Shown one piece after another: positions 33,492-42,646 of a stretch of DNA of 64,000 nucleotides; the stretch's first letter is position 1; each line of letters opens with the position of its first letter. The stretch is from Rhodovulum strictum (lineage in GTDB: Bacteria > Pseudomonadota > Alphaproteobacteria > Rhodobacterales > Rhodobacteraceae), in the NCBI RefSeq assembly GCF_009649175.1, contig NZ_WJPO01000010.1, forward strand, positions 40,059 through 104,058, written 5' to 3'. Below the pieces are notes generated by a model. That model did no database searches. It was given only the letters and a program-made list of their open reading frames with translations, and was not told where the DNA came from. Made by a program: the position numbers and the translations under genes.

Positions 33492-33575
33492 TCGGGGTCT
33501 CCGGGCAGGATCAACACTAACCGTTTCTAAAGGAATCAACCTTAAACCTTGATTGAAATCGAGGGAGAATCCCGA

Positions 33576-33962
33576 ATGTTCGAAAAGCTGGAGATCTTTC
33601 GCATGGCGCATGGCCTGGCCACGCATGCGGGTATGCGCCAGGCTGTCGTGGCCCGCAACGTGGCCAATGCCGACACGCCCGGATACCGGGCGCAGGACAT
33701 TTCGGATTTCAACGAAAACTATCGCAAGACCGGGGATGACATGCGCCTGCGCAAGACGCGCGAGGGCCATATACCGGCACGCGACCCCCTGCCCTTCAGA
33801 ACCGAACTGCGTGCCGACGATGTCCCCGGCGAGCCGAACGGCAACAGCGTCGCTCTGGAAGAAGAGATGCTGAAGGCGGCCGAGACCAAGAGCAAGCACG
33901 ATCTGGCGCTGGCGGTCTACCGCAGCTCGATGAGCATCATCCGGACCAGTCTGGGCCGATAG
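33576..33962 (+). CDS. flgB: Flagellar basal-body rod protein FlgB
   Basis: FlgB is the innermost proximal-rod subunit. The ATG at 33576 has GAGGGAG 8 bp upstream, giving 128 residues (MFEKLEIFRMAHGLATHAGM). The rod/hook family motif is seen as VARNVANADTPGYRAQDIS, and the C-terminus resembles other axial proteins. A TTG nine codons upstream is less likely. It opens the long rightward unit flgB-C-fliE-Q-flgF-G-A-H-fliL, and is divergent from fliI across an 84-bp gap. Confidence 0.93.
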   Translation: MFEKLEIFRMAHGLATHAGMRQAVVARNVANADTPGYRAQDISDFNENYRKTGDDMRLRKTREGHIPARDPLPFRTELRADDVPGEPNGNSVALEEEMLKAAETKSKHDLALAVYRSSMSIIRTSLGR

Positions 33963-33977
33963 GAATAGGAGGCTTGA

Positions 33978-34370
33978 ATGACCGATCTCAGCGATAGCCG
34001 CGGTCTCTCGGCCAGCGGGTTGCGCGCCCAGGCGGCGCGGTTGCGGCACCTTTCCGAGAACATCGCCAATGTCGACACGCCGGGCTACCGGCGCAAGCTG
34101 ACCCATTTCGAGGCCGAGATGTCGCCCAAGGGGCCCGAGGGCGCGGTCAAGACAGGGCCGGTGCAGCTTGACCGGACCCAATTGCCGAGGATCTACGACC
34201 CGTCGCACCCGATGGCCGATGCGTCCGGGTATCACGACGGCTCGAACGTGAACCTTATCATCGAGATCGCCGACGCCCGCGAGGCTCAGCGCAGCTACGA
34301 GGCAAACCTGAAAATCTTCGACCAGGCCCGGCAGATGTCGCGCGGGCTGCTTGAACTCTTGCGCCGTTAA
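33978..34370 (+). CDS. flgC: Flagellar basal-body rod protein FlgC
   Basis: FlgC is a proximal-rod component. The 130-residue protein keeps the axial-family signature LRHLSENIANVDTPGYRRKL near residue 25 and the C-terminal SYEANLKIFDQARQMSRGLL. It lies 15 bp after flgB with AGGAGG just upstream of its ATG. The size is normal. Confidence 0.95.
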   Translation: MTDLSDSRGLSASGLRAQAARLRHLSENIANVDTPGYRRKLTHFEAEMSPKGPEGAVKTGPVQLDRTQLPRIYDPSHPMADASGYHDGSNVNLIIEIADAREAQRSYEANLKIFDQARQMSRGLLELLRR

Positions 34371-34382
34371 GGAGACCCAACC

Positions 34383-34667
34383 ATGGATATTCGTTCCAGC
34401 ATTGCAGCCAATGCCTATGCCACCGCACGTCCCGCAACCCAGCCGCAACGTCTGGACCAGGGCGACGCGTTCGCCGACGCCGCCCAGAACTTCTTCCAGA
34501 CGTTGCGAACGGGCGAGCAGACGGCGATGTCGGCGATGTCGGGCGGCGCCGATCCGCATGCGCTGGTTCAGGCGCTGGCCCAGAGCGAGCTGGCCATCGA
34601 GACTGCCGTCACCGTACGCGACAAGGTGGTCGAGGCGTATCAGGAAATCCTGCGGATGCCGGTCTAG
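34383..34667 (+). CDS. fliE: Flagellar hook-basal body complex protein FliE
   Basis: FliE links the MS ring to the proximal rod. The 94-residue product matches FliE in length and in its C-terminal half (LAIETAVTVRDKVVEAYQEI-type segment followed by LRMPV). GGAGA lies before the ATG. It sits between flgC and fliQ, the usual position. Confidence 0.92.
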   Translation: MDIRSSIAANAYATARPATQPQRLDQGDAFADAAQNFFQTLRTGEQTAMSAMSGGADPHALVQALAQSELAIETAVTVRDKVVEAYQEILRMPV

Positions 34668-34670
34668 GCC

Positions 34671-34937
34671 ATGACCGAATTCGTCTTCTACGACACGCTG
34701 CGCCAGGGGCTGTGGATTGCCGTGATCATCTCGATCCCGATCCTGACGGCGGCGCTGGTCACCGGGGTCGCGATCGGTCTGTTCCAGGCCCTGACCTCGG
34801 TGCAGGAAATGACGCTGACCTTCGTGCCGAAGCTGGTTGCGATCCTGATCGTGTTCTGGATGTCGATGGCCTTCATGACCGAAACCCTGATCGGCTTTTT
34901 CACCGGCCGGATCGTGCCGATGATCGCGAGGATCTGA
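34671..34937 (+). CDS. fliQ: Flagellar export-gate protein FliQ
   Basis: FliQ is one of the small subunits of the FliPQR export gate. The 88-residue protein has two transmembrane segments (about residues 14-40 and 50-72) with the conserved GLFQALTSVQEMTLTFVPK between them. It starts 3 bp after fliE and ends 1 bp before flgF. Its partners fliP (50005) and fliR (39596) are elsewhere in this window. Confidence 0.95.
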   Translation: MTEFVFYDTLRQGLWIAVIISIPILTAALVTGVAIGLFQALTSVQEMTLTFVPKLVAILIVFWMSMAFMTETLIGFFTGRIVPMIARI

Positions 34938-34938
34938 G

Positions 34939-35661
34939 ATGGACAGCACCGGCTATACCGCGCTGACGCGCCAGGTCGGCCTGATGCGCGAGATGCAGAG
35001 CGTCGCGCACAACATCGCCAATGCCTCGACCGCGGGCTACCGGCGTGAGGGCGTGATCTTTTCGGAACATGTCGCCGCGCTCGAAGGGCCCGGGGACTCG
35101 CTGTCGATGGCGAATGCGCATGTACGAAATATCGACCTGTCCCAGGCACCGCTGACCCAGACCAATGGCCAGTTCGACTTTGCCATCGAGGGCGAAGGGT
35201 TCTTCCTTCTGGAAACCCCGCAGGGCCAGCGCCTGACCCGGGCGGGCAGCTTCACGCCGAATGCCGATGGCGAGCTGGTCTCGCCCGATGGTCACCGGCT
35301 GCTCGATGGCGGCGGTGCGCCGGTCTTCGTGCCGCCCGACGCGGCAACGGTGGCGCTGGCCAGCGATGGCACGCTCAGCGCCGACGGCCAGCTTCTGGCC
35401 CAGATCGGGCTGTTCCTGCCCGCCGATCCCAACAAGCTGACCCATGTCGCCGGCACGCTGTTCGACCCCGGCGGCGCGCCCGACCCCTATCTCGAAGGCA
35501 CGATGCTGCAAGGCTTCGTCGAACAATCGAATGTCAGCGCGATAACCGAGATCACACGGATGATCGAGGTGCAGCGCGCATACGAACTTGGCCAGAACTT
35601 CCTCAACCAGGAAGACGAACGCATCCGCAGCGCCGTCCGCACCCTGAGCGGCAACAGCTAG
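34939..35661 (+). CDS. flgF: Flagellar basal-body rod protein FlgF
   Basis: FlgF is a rod subunit. The 240-residue protein has the axial signature SVAHNIANASTAGYRREGV at the N-terminus, a central FDFAIEGEGFFLL segment and the C-terminal EQSNVSAITEITRMIEVQRA. It is shorter than FlgG, as usual. It lies one base after fliQ and 18 bp before flgG. Confidence 0.94.
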   Translation: MDSTGYTALTRQVGLMREMQSVAHNIANASTAGYRREGVIFSEHVAALEGPGDSLSMANAHVRNIDLSQAPLTQTNGQFDFAIEGEGFFLLETPQGQRLTRAGSFTPNADGELVSPDGHRLLDGGGAPVFVPPDAATVALASDGTLSADGQLLAQIGLFLPADPNKLTHVAGTLFDPGGAPDPYLEGTMLQGFVEQSNVSAITEITRMIEVQRAYELGQNFLNQEDERIRSAVRTLSGNS

Positions 35662-35679
35662 TCCGGAAAGGATTGACCC

Positions 35680-36465
35680 ATGCGCGCCCTCTCGATCGCC
35701 GCAACCGGCATGTCGGCCCAGCAGATGCGGGTCGAGGTGATCTCGAACAACCTCGCCAACATGAGCACCACGGGCTACGACCCCCGCCGGGCCGAATTCG
35801 CGGATCTGCATTACCAGCAGGTGACGCGGCCGGGCACGATCAACGCCTCGGACGGCACGGTGTTGCCGACCGGGGTGCAGCTTGGCCTCGGCGTGCGGCC
35901 GGCCTCGGTCACGGTGAACCTGTCGCAGGGGGCGCTGTCGGCCACGGGTGGCGATCTCGATGTCGCCATCGAGGGCCGCGGCTATCTCGAGGTCACGCTG
36001 CCCGACGGCAACCCCGCCTATACCCGCGACGGCGCGCTGAAACGTAATGGCGACGGGCTGATCGTGACCTCGGACGGGTTCGAGGTGGCGCCGGGTATCG
36101 TCATTCCCGATGACGCGCGCAGCCTGTCGATCAACGCCCAGGGCGAGGTCTATGCCTATTTCCAGAACGAGGTCCAGCCGCAGCTTCTGGGCCAGCTCAC
36201 GCTGACGATCTTTCCCAACGAAAAGGGTCTCGAGGCTATCGGCTCGAACCTTTTCGCCGAGACCGAAGCCTCGGGCGGGCCGATCGCGGGCGTTCCCGGC
36301 GACGAGGGATACGGCACGGTCCGTCAGGGCTATCTCGAGGAAAGCACGGTCGATCCGGTCCGCGAGATCACCGAACTGATCCAGGCCCAGCGCGGCTATG
36401 AACTGAACTCCAAGGTCATCAGCGCCGCCGACCAGATGCTTGCGGCCACGACACAGGTGCGCTGA
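35680..36465 (+). CDS. flgG: Flagellar distal rod protein FlgG
   Basis: FlgG builds the distal rod through the P and L rings. The 261-residue protein starts MRALSIAATGMSAQQMRVEV, contains SNNLANMSTTGYDPRRAEF, and ends with EITELIQAQRGYELNSKVI followed by SAADQMLAATTQVR, all standard. The TGA stop overlaps the flgA ATG by one base. Confidence 0.97.
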   Translation: MRALSIAATGMSAQQMRVEVISNNLANMSTTGYDPRRAEFADLHYQQVTRPGTINASDGTVLPTGVQLGLGVRPASVTVNLSQGALSATGGDLDVAIEGRGYLEVTLPDGNPAYTRDGALKRNGDGLIVTSDGFEVAPGIVIPDDARSLSINAQGEVYAYFQNEVQPQLLGQLTLTIFPNEKGLEAIGSNLFAETEASGGPIAGVPGDEGYGTVRQGYLEESTVDPVREITELIQAQRGYELNSKVISAADQMLAATTQVR

Positions 36466-36902
36466 TGCGGACCTTGCTGCTCCTTGCCGCGCTGGCCGCC
36501 GCTGCCCCGGCCCCGGTCACGGCCGAGATGGTTGTGGCCACGCGCACGATCCGCGGCCAGACGATCCTGGGACCAGAGGACGTCACGCTGGCCGAGGGCA
36601 CGATGGCAGGAGCACTGACCGATCCCTTCGACGCAATCGGCCAGGAGGCGCGCGTCAACCTTTATGCCGGCCGTCCGATCATGGCCGGCGATATCGGCGC
36701 GCCCGCCATCGTCGAGCGCAACCAGATCGTGACGATCTTCTACCGCAATGGCGCCGTCAACATCGCTGCCGATGGCCGGGCCATGGAACGCGCGGGCGTC
36801 GGCGACCCGGTCCGGGTGATGAACCTCGCCTCGCGCACAACAGTTACCGGATTTGTCGCGCCGAACGGCACAGTGACCGTCGGCGCCTCTGCCAGACCCT
36901 AG
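36465..36902 (+). CDS. flgA: P-ring assembly chaperone FlgA
   Basis: FlgA is a periplasmic chaperone for P-ring (FlgI) assembly. The 145-residue precursor has a signal peptide (residues 1-20, cleavage after APVTA) and an SAF-type domain with ATRTIRGQTILGPEDVTLAE and the C-terminal GDPVRVMNLASRTTVTGFV. It overlaps flgG by one base and precedes flgH by 12 bp. Confidence 0.93.
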   Translation: MRTLLLLAALAAAAPAPVTAEMVVATRTIRGQTILGPEDVTLAEGTMAGALTDPFDAIGQEARVNLYAGRPIMAGDIGAPAIVERNQIVTIFYRNGAVNIAADGRAMERAGVGDPVRVMNLASRTTVTGFVAPNGTVTVGASARP

Positions 36903-36914
36903 GAGCCCAAGCCC

Positions 36915-37652
36915 ATGAACCGCATGATCCTTCTTGCCTGCGCCGCGGCGCTTTTGCTGCCGACCGCTTGCGCAAAACTCGAGGATGTCGGCAAGGCCCC
37001 CGCCTTCAAGCCGGTCGAGGGCAGCAACGAATACTACGCGATGACGTCGTTCGGCGGCTTGCCCGAAGGGGCCGAGCGGCGCTATCCGGCAGACAGTTCG
37101 TCGCTCTGGGCGGGCGGGCGCAAGTCGCTTCTGGGCGACCGGCGTGCCGGGCGGCGCGGTGACATCATGACCGTGGTGATCCAGATCGACGACAAGGCCG
37201 AGATCTCGAACCAGACCGCGCGCAGCCGCAGCGGCTCGACCTCGATGGGCGTTCCGCAGATGCTGGGTCTGCCGCAGATCATCGACCGGGCGCTGCCCGA
37301 TGGCGCCTCGATGGCCAATGCCGCCGAGGCCAACTCGAAGACCAATCACAACGGCAACGGCTCGGTCCGCCGCAACGAAAAGCTGACGCTGCGCGTCGCG
37401 GCCACGGTCACCGAGGTATTGCAGAACGGCGTGCTGCGGATCGAGGGCACGCAGGAGGTTCGGGTCAATTTCGAGATGCGCGAACTGATCGTGACCGGCT
37501 ATGTCCGGCCCGAGGACATCTCGCGCCAGAACGAGATCACCTATGACAAGATCGCCTCGGCACGCATCTCTTACGGCGGGCGCGGCCAGATCACCGACAT
37601 GCAGCAACCGCGCTACGGACAGCAGGTTGCAGACATCCTTCTGCCGTTCTGA
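36915..37652 (+). CDS. flgH: Flagellar L-ring lipoprotein FlgH
   Basis: FlgH forms the outer-membrane L ring. The 245-residue precursor has a lipoprotein signal with lipobox LPTAC (Cys-19). The mature part shows the FlgH signatures GDIMTVVIQIDDKAEISNQT and VTEVLQNGVLRIEGTQEV, then VTGYVRPEDIS. It sits between flgA and the second fliL. Confidence 0.95.
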   Translation: MNRMILLACAAALLLPTACAKLEDVGKAPAFKPVEGSNEYYAMTSFGGLPEGAERRYPADSSSLWAGGRKSLLGDRRAGRRGDIMTVVIQIDDKAEISNQTARSRSGSTSMGVPQMLGLPQIIDRALPDGASMANAAEANSKTNHNGNGSVRRNEKLTLRVAATVTEVLQNGVLRIEGTQEVRVNFEMRELIVTGYVRPEDISRQNEITYDKIASARISYGGRGQITDMQQPRYGQQVADILLPF

Positions 37653-37660
37653 GTGCTGAC

Positions 37661-38164
37661 ATGGGCAAACTGCTTCCCGTCATCATTGTGCTCGTCGGTC
37701 TTCTTGCGGGGGCCGGCGCGGGATATTTCCTGCGACCCGCCCCCGAACCCGAACCTGTCGCCGAAGGCGAGGCCGCCCAGGAAGACGCGCATGATGCGGG
37801 CGCCGCCGCACCGCGGGAGCACGCCGCCAAGGCAAAGACGGATCGCGAATTCGTCAAGCTGAACAACCAGTTCGTGATCCCGGTCGTCCGCAACAGCCGG
37901 GTCGCGTCGCTGGTGGTGATGTCGCTGAGCCTTGAGGTTCCGATGGGCAGCGCCGATCTGGTCCACCGCAACGAACCCAAACTGCGCGACGTCTTTCTTC
38001 AGGTGATGTTCGACCATGCCAATTCCGGCGGGTTCGACGGGGCCTTTACCGAGACAGGCACCATGACCATCCTGCGCCGCGCGCTTCTGGAAGCGGCGGG
38101 CCAGGTGCTTGGCGCAAGTGCCAGCGACATCCTGATTACCGACATCCTCCGCCAGGACACCTGA
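37661..38164 (+). CDS. FliL-family protein, second copy
   Basis: The 167-residue protein has one N-terminal transmembrane segment (residues 5-25), an acidic/Ala-rich linker, and a periplasmic domain resembling FliL or a FliL-like stomatin-type fold (FVIPVVRNSRVASLVVMSLS). The other FliL (46871-47371) is adjacent to fliF. This copy follows flgH and converges with a fliJ-like gene. FliL family members modulate the stator; two dissimilar copies suggest divided roles. Confidence 0.75.
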   Translation: MGKLLPVIIVLVGLLAGAGAGYFLRPAPEPEPVAEGEAAQEDAHDAGAAAPREHAAKAKTDREFVKLNNQFVIPVVRNSRVASLVVMSLSLEVPMGSADLVHRNEPKLRDVFLQVMFDHANSGGFDGAFTETGTMTILRRALLEAAGQVLGASASDILITDILRQDT

Positions 38165-38172
38165 GCCGCCGC

Positions 38173-38520
38173 TCACTCCTCGGCGGCGCGGCGGATCAGC
38201 CGATGCAAGGCGTCGTCCCGCCCGAAAGCCCGGGCGGCTTCCCGCATCCGTGTCGCCTCTTCGGCCCGCGCCAGGGCGAGCGCGCCGTTCAGCACAGCGC
38301 GGCGCTGAAGATACCAACGCTCGCGGCTGCCATCCAACGCGGCGCGCACCGCCGGGTCAGCCTCGGTCTCGGCCTTTCGCCTATCGGCATCAAGCGCCGC
38401 GATCTCGGCCTCGATCCGGCGGCACTCTGCCGCCGCGGTCTTGAGCCGGGCCAGCGCGGCATCACGCAGCATGCCGCCAACCTCCCCCAGCCGCCGCAGC
38501 CTGTCATCCGCCGCCGCCAT
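38173..38520 (-). CDS. Small coiled-coil protein, probable FliJ-like export chaperone
   Basis: The 115-residue product from the ATG at 38520 is charged and almost fully helical with long heptads (residues 20-100), similar in size and character to FliJ. It is translationally coupled to flhB (TGATG). The longer frame up to 39036 is an antisense reading of flhB and was discarded. FliJ forms the central stalk of the FliI ATPase; here it is separated from fliI. Sequence identity to FliJ is not evident by eye, so this is a context-based call. Confidence 0.6.
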   Translation of the reverse strand: MAAADDRLRRLGEVGGMLRDAALARLKTAAAECRRIEAEIAALDADRRKAETEADPAVRAALDGSRERWYLQRRAVLNGALALARAEEATRMREAARAFGRDDALHRLIRRAAEE

Positions 38521-39599
38521 CAGCGGGACCGCGCGCGGGCGCGCATCTGTTCGGCGAAGCGGATCGCAGCGGCGACGGCGCGGAAATGCTCGCGCTGGAT
38601 CTCGTCGCCGATCTTGACGGTGGCATAAAGCGCCCGCGCCGTCGGCGGATCGCGCCGCATCGGCACACCCGATTCCGCGGCGATCTCGCGGATGCGGGCG
38701 GCGACCTCGTCGACGCCCTTGGCAACGCAGATCGGCGCCCCGGGCATCGCGCGGTTCCATTTCAGGGCAACCGCGTAATGCGTCGGGTTCACGATCACCA
38801 CATCGGCCTGCGGCACATCGCTCAGCATGCGGTTGGTCGCAATGTCCATCGCGCGCTGCCGGCGTTGCTGTTTCATGTACGGGTCGCCCTCGGACTGCTT
38901 GACCTCGTCCTTCAGTTCCTGGTGCGACATCCGGTTCTTGCGGCGATGCTCGGCAAGCTGCCACAGATAGTCGACAGCGGCGATGCCGCCGGTGATCGCG
39001 ACGGCGACGGCCATGAACTCTACACCCATCCGGCAAAGCGTGGCGGCTGCCATGCCGGGCGAGAGGAACATCGTGCCGATCAGCTCCTCGACCCGGGCCG
39101 AGAGATAGACGCCGAGCAGCACGATATAGAGCATAAGCTTGGCCGAGCTCTTGGCAAATTCGAACAGCCCCCCGCGCCCGAACTTGTTCTTGGCGTTCTT
39201 GATCAGCGAGATCTTCGAGAGCTTCGGTTTGATCTTCTCGGGCGCGACGACCAGGCTGCGCTGGGCGAGTATCGAGGTCAGCGCGGCCAGCCCCGGCAAG
39301 GTCAGCCAGGGCAACGCGGCAAGGATCGTGCTGCCCATCAGCCCGCCGACCGGAGCGGTGCCATGCCCGCCCAGCATAAGGGGCGCGATCCGATCGGCCT
39401 GGCCGATCAGCCCCGCGCCGATTTCGCCCAGCGCCGTCAGGCTGGCCGCGCCAAGCCCCAGCCCGGTGAGGGTGAAGCCCAGGTAGACGGCCGCGGTATT
39501 GAGGTCGGTGGATTTCGCGAACTCGCCCTTCTTGCGGGCGTCGTCGAGCTTTTTCTGTGTCGGTTCATACTGCTTGTCGCCGGGGCTTTCGTCGCTCAT
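38520..39599 (-). CDS. flhB: Flagellar export switch protein FlhB
   Basis: FlhB controls the substrate switch from rod/hook to filament proteins. The 359-residue protein starts at the ATG at 39599 (MSDESPGDKQYEPTQKKLDD), has four membrane segments, and carries the self-cleavage motif NPTH at residues 271-274. The open frame further upstream to 39857 has no homology. It overlaps fliR by 4 bp (ATGA) and the fliJ-like gene by one base. Confidence 0.96.
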   Translation of the reverse strand: MSDESPGDKQYEPTQKKLDDARKKGEFAKSTDLNTAAVYLGFTLTGLGLGAASLTALGEIGAGLIGQADRIAPLMLGGHGTAPVGGLMGSTILAALPWLTLPGLAALTSILAQRSLVVAPEKIKPKLSKISLIKNAKNKFGRGGLFEFAKSSAKLMLYIVLLGVYLSARVEELIGTMFLSPGMAAATLCRMGVEFMAVAVAITGGIAAVDYLWQLAEHRRKNRMSHQELKDEVKQSEGDPYMKQQRRQRAMDIATNRMLSDVPQADVVIVNPTHYAVALKWNRAMPGAPICVAKGVDEVAARIREIAAESGVPMRRDPPTARALYATVKIGDEIQREHFRAVAAAIRFAEQMRARARSR

Positions 39600-40366
39600 C
39601 CGCCGTCTCCGAACGGGGCGGCGTAAAGCTCGATGAGCCCGGTCTGCCAGAGACCCAGCATCGGCGGCAGCGCCAGAAACAGCAGGATCAGCCCGCCCGC
39701 GGTGATCGCGGGCGCACCGACAAAGGCGACCATCAGCTGCGGCATCGCCTTGTTGATGACGCCAAGCGCCAGGTTGTAGATCAGCGCGGCGATGACGAAG
39801 GGCATCGCCAGTGTCGCCGCCAGGGCAAAGCCCCGCGCGATCCGCAGCACGCCCCAATCGGCCAGCTCGGCGCCATCGGGAAAGCGGCCGGCGGGCAGCA
39901 GCTCATAGGACAGGATCATCGCCTCGGCGGCGCGCACATGCAGCCCCGACATCACCGCAAGCGCGAGCCCCGCCATCACCATCAGCCGCCCCATGGCAGG
40001 CTGCGGGTCCATCGCGGTCGCACCCAGCATCTGGGCAAGCGAGGTGGCCTGGGCCGCGATCTCGCCGGCCATCTGAAGCGCAAGGATCATCAGCCGCAGC
40101 ACCAGACCCAGCGCAAGGCCGATCACCGTCTCGGTCGCGATCGCGATGCCCAGCGGGCCGGGCGCGATGTCGAGCCCGGGCGCGACGGCGGGGGCGACGA
40201 CTGCGGTAAAGGCAAGCGCCAGCCCCAGCCGCACCCGCACCGGCACCGCACGCTCGCCAAAGGCGGGCAGCATCGCCATGACCGCGCCGATCCGCAGGAA
40301 CACCAGCCAGCCGGTCCAGAGCAGCGGCTGCCAGAGATCCATCAGTTCGGCGAGGTCGTAGTTCAT
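39596..40366 (-). CDS. fliR: Flagellar export-gate protein FliR
   Basis: FliR is the largest single-copy subunit of the FliPQR gate. The 256-residue protein has about six hydrophobic segments and the family stretches FLRIGAVMAMLPAFGERAVP and MAGEIAAQATSLAQMLGATA. It overlaps flhA and flhB by 4 bp each, forming the flhA-fliR-flhB export module. Confidence 0.95.
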   Translation of the reverse strand: MNYDLAELMDLWQPLLWTGWLVFLRIGAVMAMLPAFGERAVPVRVRLGLALAFTAVVAPAVAPGLDIAPGPLGIAIATETVIGLALGLVLRLMILALQMAGEIAAQATSLAQMLGATAMDPQPAMGRLMVMAGLALAVMSGLHVRAAEAMILSYELLPAGRFPDGAELADWGVLRIARGFALAATLAMPFVIAALIYNLALGVINKAMPQLMVAFVGAPAITAGGLILLFLALPPMLGLWQTGLIELYAAPFGDGG

Positions 40367-42453
40367 GCCGCGACCATGCCGATCAGCGAGGGGCGGGTGT
40401 TGGTGCCGATTTCCTCGAAAGACAGCACCGGTACCGAGATTCCCTTGGCCATGAGCGCGGTCTGAAGGAAGCGGCGCCGCCGCCCGGACGTGGCGATCAC
40501 AGGAAAGACCCCTGCCTCGCCTGCCCGCGCAAGCCGTTCGGAAACCGCACCGGCAAGCCTGTTGAACTCTTCGGGCGGCAAGGCGACATCGGGCGGGCCG
40601 TAATCATTCGCGATCTGGTAGGTGCTGAACCGGTCCTCCCATTCCGGGGCGAGTTGCAGCAAGGGCAGCGTCCCGTCCTCGCGCCGGTGCTCGGCGACCA
40701 GCTGAAAGCCGAGACGGCGGCGAACATGCTCGCAGATCGCCTCGGCGCTGGCATGAGAGGGGCGGGCCTCGGCAATCGCCTCCAGGATCAGCGGCAGGTT
40801 GCGGATCGAGACCTGCTCCTCCAGCAACAATCGTAGCACGGCGAGCAGCAGATCGGTCGGCACCTTGTCGGGCACAAGCTCTTCCAGCATGCGCCGGTTG
40901 GCGGTTGCACGGTCGGTATCGGAAAGATTGGTCAGTTCGTCGAGCAGGCGGCGCAGCGCCTTGTTGGTCATCAGCCGGGCAAAGTTGCGCTTGACCACTT
41001 CAAGCAGGTGGGTGGCGAGCACCTCGGAGGCGTTGACCACGGTCACGCCCATCAGCGCAAGATCCTCGCGCTGGTCCGCAGCAACCCAGCGGGCGGGCGC
41101 GCCATAGACCGGTTCGCGGACATCCTCGCCCGGCGGCAGCAGCGCCGCATCGTCGGCCTGCAACGCCAGAACCTGTTCCGGACGCAGCCGGTCGCGGGCC
41201 TGCTCGACGCCCTGGATGCGCATCACATATGTCCCGGGCACAAGCGCGCCATTATCGGTCAGCCGGATCTCGGGCAGGATCAGACCATAGGTTTCGGCCA
41301 CATGGCGCCGCATCGAGGTGATCCTGGCCTCGATCCCCGTGGCCGGGTCGAGCACCATGCCGACCAGATCGGGCGCGAATTCCAGGTGGATGTCGTCGAG
41401 GTCGAGCAGATCGCCCATCCGGTTGGACGGCCTGGCCTCGGCCTTGTCCGCGGCTTCGGGGCGGGCCTCGACCTCGGCCTCGCGCAGGCGGCGGCGGTGC
41501 ATTGCCACTGCCGCAAAGCCAAGCACCGCGGCACCCGCGATAAAGGGGAGGAAGGGCAGGCCCGGGACCAGCGCGAACATGCCGAGCAGGACGGAAACGG
41601 TGCCGAGCGCGGCGGGATGGCGGCCAAGCTGGCTGAACAGCGCGAAATCCGCCGTGCCGGTCGCGCCGCCGCGCGACAGAAGCAGCGCCGCAGCGATCGA
41701 GATGACGACCGCCGGGATCTGGGTCACGAGCCCGTCACCTACGGTCAGGATCGCATAGGTCTCGAACGCACGGCCGATCGGCATGCCATGGACGATAACG
41801 CCCATCGCCAGCCCCATGATCAGGTTCAGCAGCGTGATCAGCAGGCCCGCAACCGCGTCGCCCTTGACGAATTTCGAGGCACCGTCAAGCGAGCCGAAGA
41901 ACGTGGTCTCGGCCTGTTCGCGCTCGCGCCGGGCCTTGGCCTCGGCATGGTCGATGGCCCCCGCGGCCATGTCGCTGTCGATGGCCAGCTGCTTGCCCGG
42001 CATCCCGTCAAGCGCAAACCGCGCGCCGACCTCGGCCATCCGGCCCGCGCCCTTGGTGATCACGATGAAGTTCACGATCATCAGAACGCCAAAGACCACG
42101 AGCCCCAGGAACACGCTGCCGCCCATGACGAACATCGCGAATCCCTCGATCACGTCGCCGGCCGCGCCCGTCCCGGTATGGCCCTGGCCGATGATCAGCT
42201 TGGTCGAGGAAACGTTGAGCGAAAGCCGCAGCATGACCGCAGCCAGAAGGACCGTGGGAAAGGCCGAGAAATCGAGCGGCCGTTCGACGAAAAGCGTCAC
42301 GGTGAAGATCAGGATCGCGATGGCGAAGGAAGCGGCAAGCCCGACATCCAGCACCCAGGCAGGCATCGGCAGGATCATCATCACGATCACGGCCATCAGC
42401 GCGAGCGCAAGCAGGATCGTCGGACGGAACACGTCGTTCAGGGTCAGTTGCAT
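40363..42453 (-). CDS. flhA: Flagellar export apparatus protein FlhA
   Basis: FlhA forms the nonameric export ring that docks chaperone-substrate complexes. The ATG at 42453 (MQLTLNDVFRPTILLAL) is preceded by GGAGGG and gives 696 residues; 29 further upstream codons are not supported. The N-terminal half has eight membrane segments and the FHIPEP-like region around MAEVGARFALDGMPGKQLAI. The C-terminal cytoplasmic domain begins near residue 350. It overlaps fliR by 4 bp. Confidence 0.96.
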   Translation of the reverse strand: MQLTLNDVFRPTILLALALMAVIVMMILPMPAWVLDVGLAASFAIAILIFTVTLFVERPLDFSAFPTVLLAAVMLRLSLNVSSTKLIIGQGHTGTGAAGDVIEGFAMFVMGGSVFLGLVVFGVLMIVNFIVITKGAGRMAEVGARFALDGMPGKQLAIDSDMAAGAIDHAEAKARREREQAETTFFGSLDGASKFVKGDAVAGLLITLLNLIMGLAMGVIVHGMPIGRAFETYAILTVGDGLVTQIPAVVISIAAALLLSRGGATGTADFALFSQLGRHPAALGTVSVLLGMFALVPGLPFLPFIAGAAVLGFAAVAMHRRRLREAEVEARPEAADKAEARPSNRMGDLLDLDDIHLEFAPDLVGMVLDPATGIEARITSMRRHVAETYGLILPEIRLTDNGALVPGTYVMRIQGVEQARDRLRPEQVLALQADDAALLPPGEDVREPVYGAPARWVAADQREDLALMGVTVVNASEVLATHLLEVVKRNFARLMTNKALRRLLDELTNLSDTDRATANRRMLEELVPDKVPTDLLLAVLRLLLEEQVSIRNLPLILEAIAEARPSHASAEAICEHVRRRLGFQLVAEHRREDGTLPLLQLAPEWEDRFSTYQIANDYGPPDVALPPEEFNRLAGAVSERLARAGEAGVFPVIATSGRRRRFLQTALMAKGISVPVLSFEEIGTNTRPSLIGMVAA

Positions 42454-42646
42454 CGCGGCGCCCTCCGGCAAGGGCCGTACTCCGCGCGGGGCGGAATGCG
42501 GGAGCGGATTGCACCCGCGGCAGGGGCGCCTTGCGCGCAAGCGCTTTGGAACTGTCTGGGCTGTGCCATTCTGGCCTGTCCGGATGTCTGCTGTTGCCTT
42601 GCAGACTAGGGGGCGCTGGTTGACAAAGCCTGAATCCCGACCGGCG

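Noticed and set aside
32142..34949. A 935-codon leftward open frame
   Set aside because: Only the first-discussed part, up to 33491, is FliI. The rest is antisense to flgB, flgC, fliE and fliQ, which are clearly recognised on the other strand, and shows no resemblance to a known protein.
42454..42646. Sigma-54 promoter upstream of flhA
   Set aside because: A TGGCAC element is present on the leftward strand but no TTGC-type -12 element lies at the required distance.
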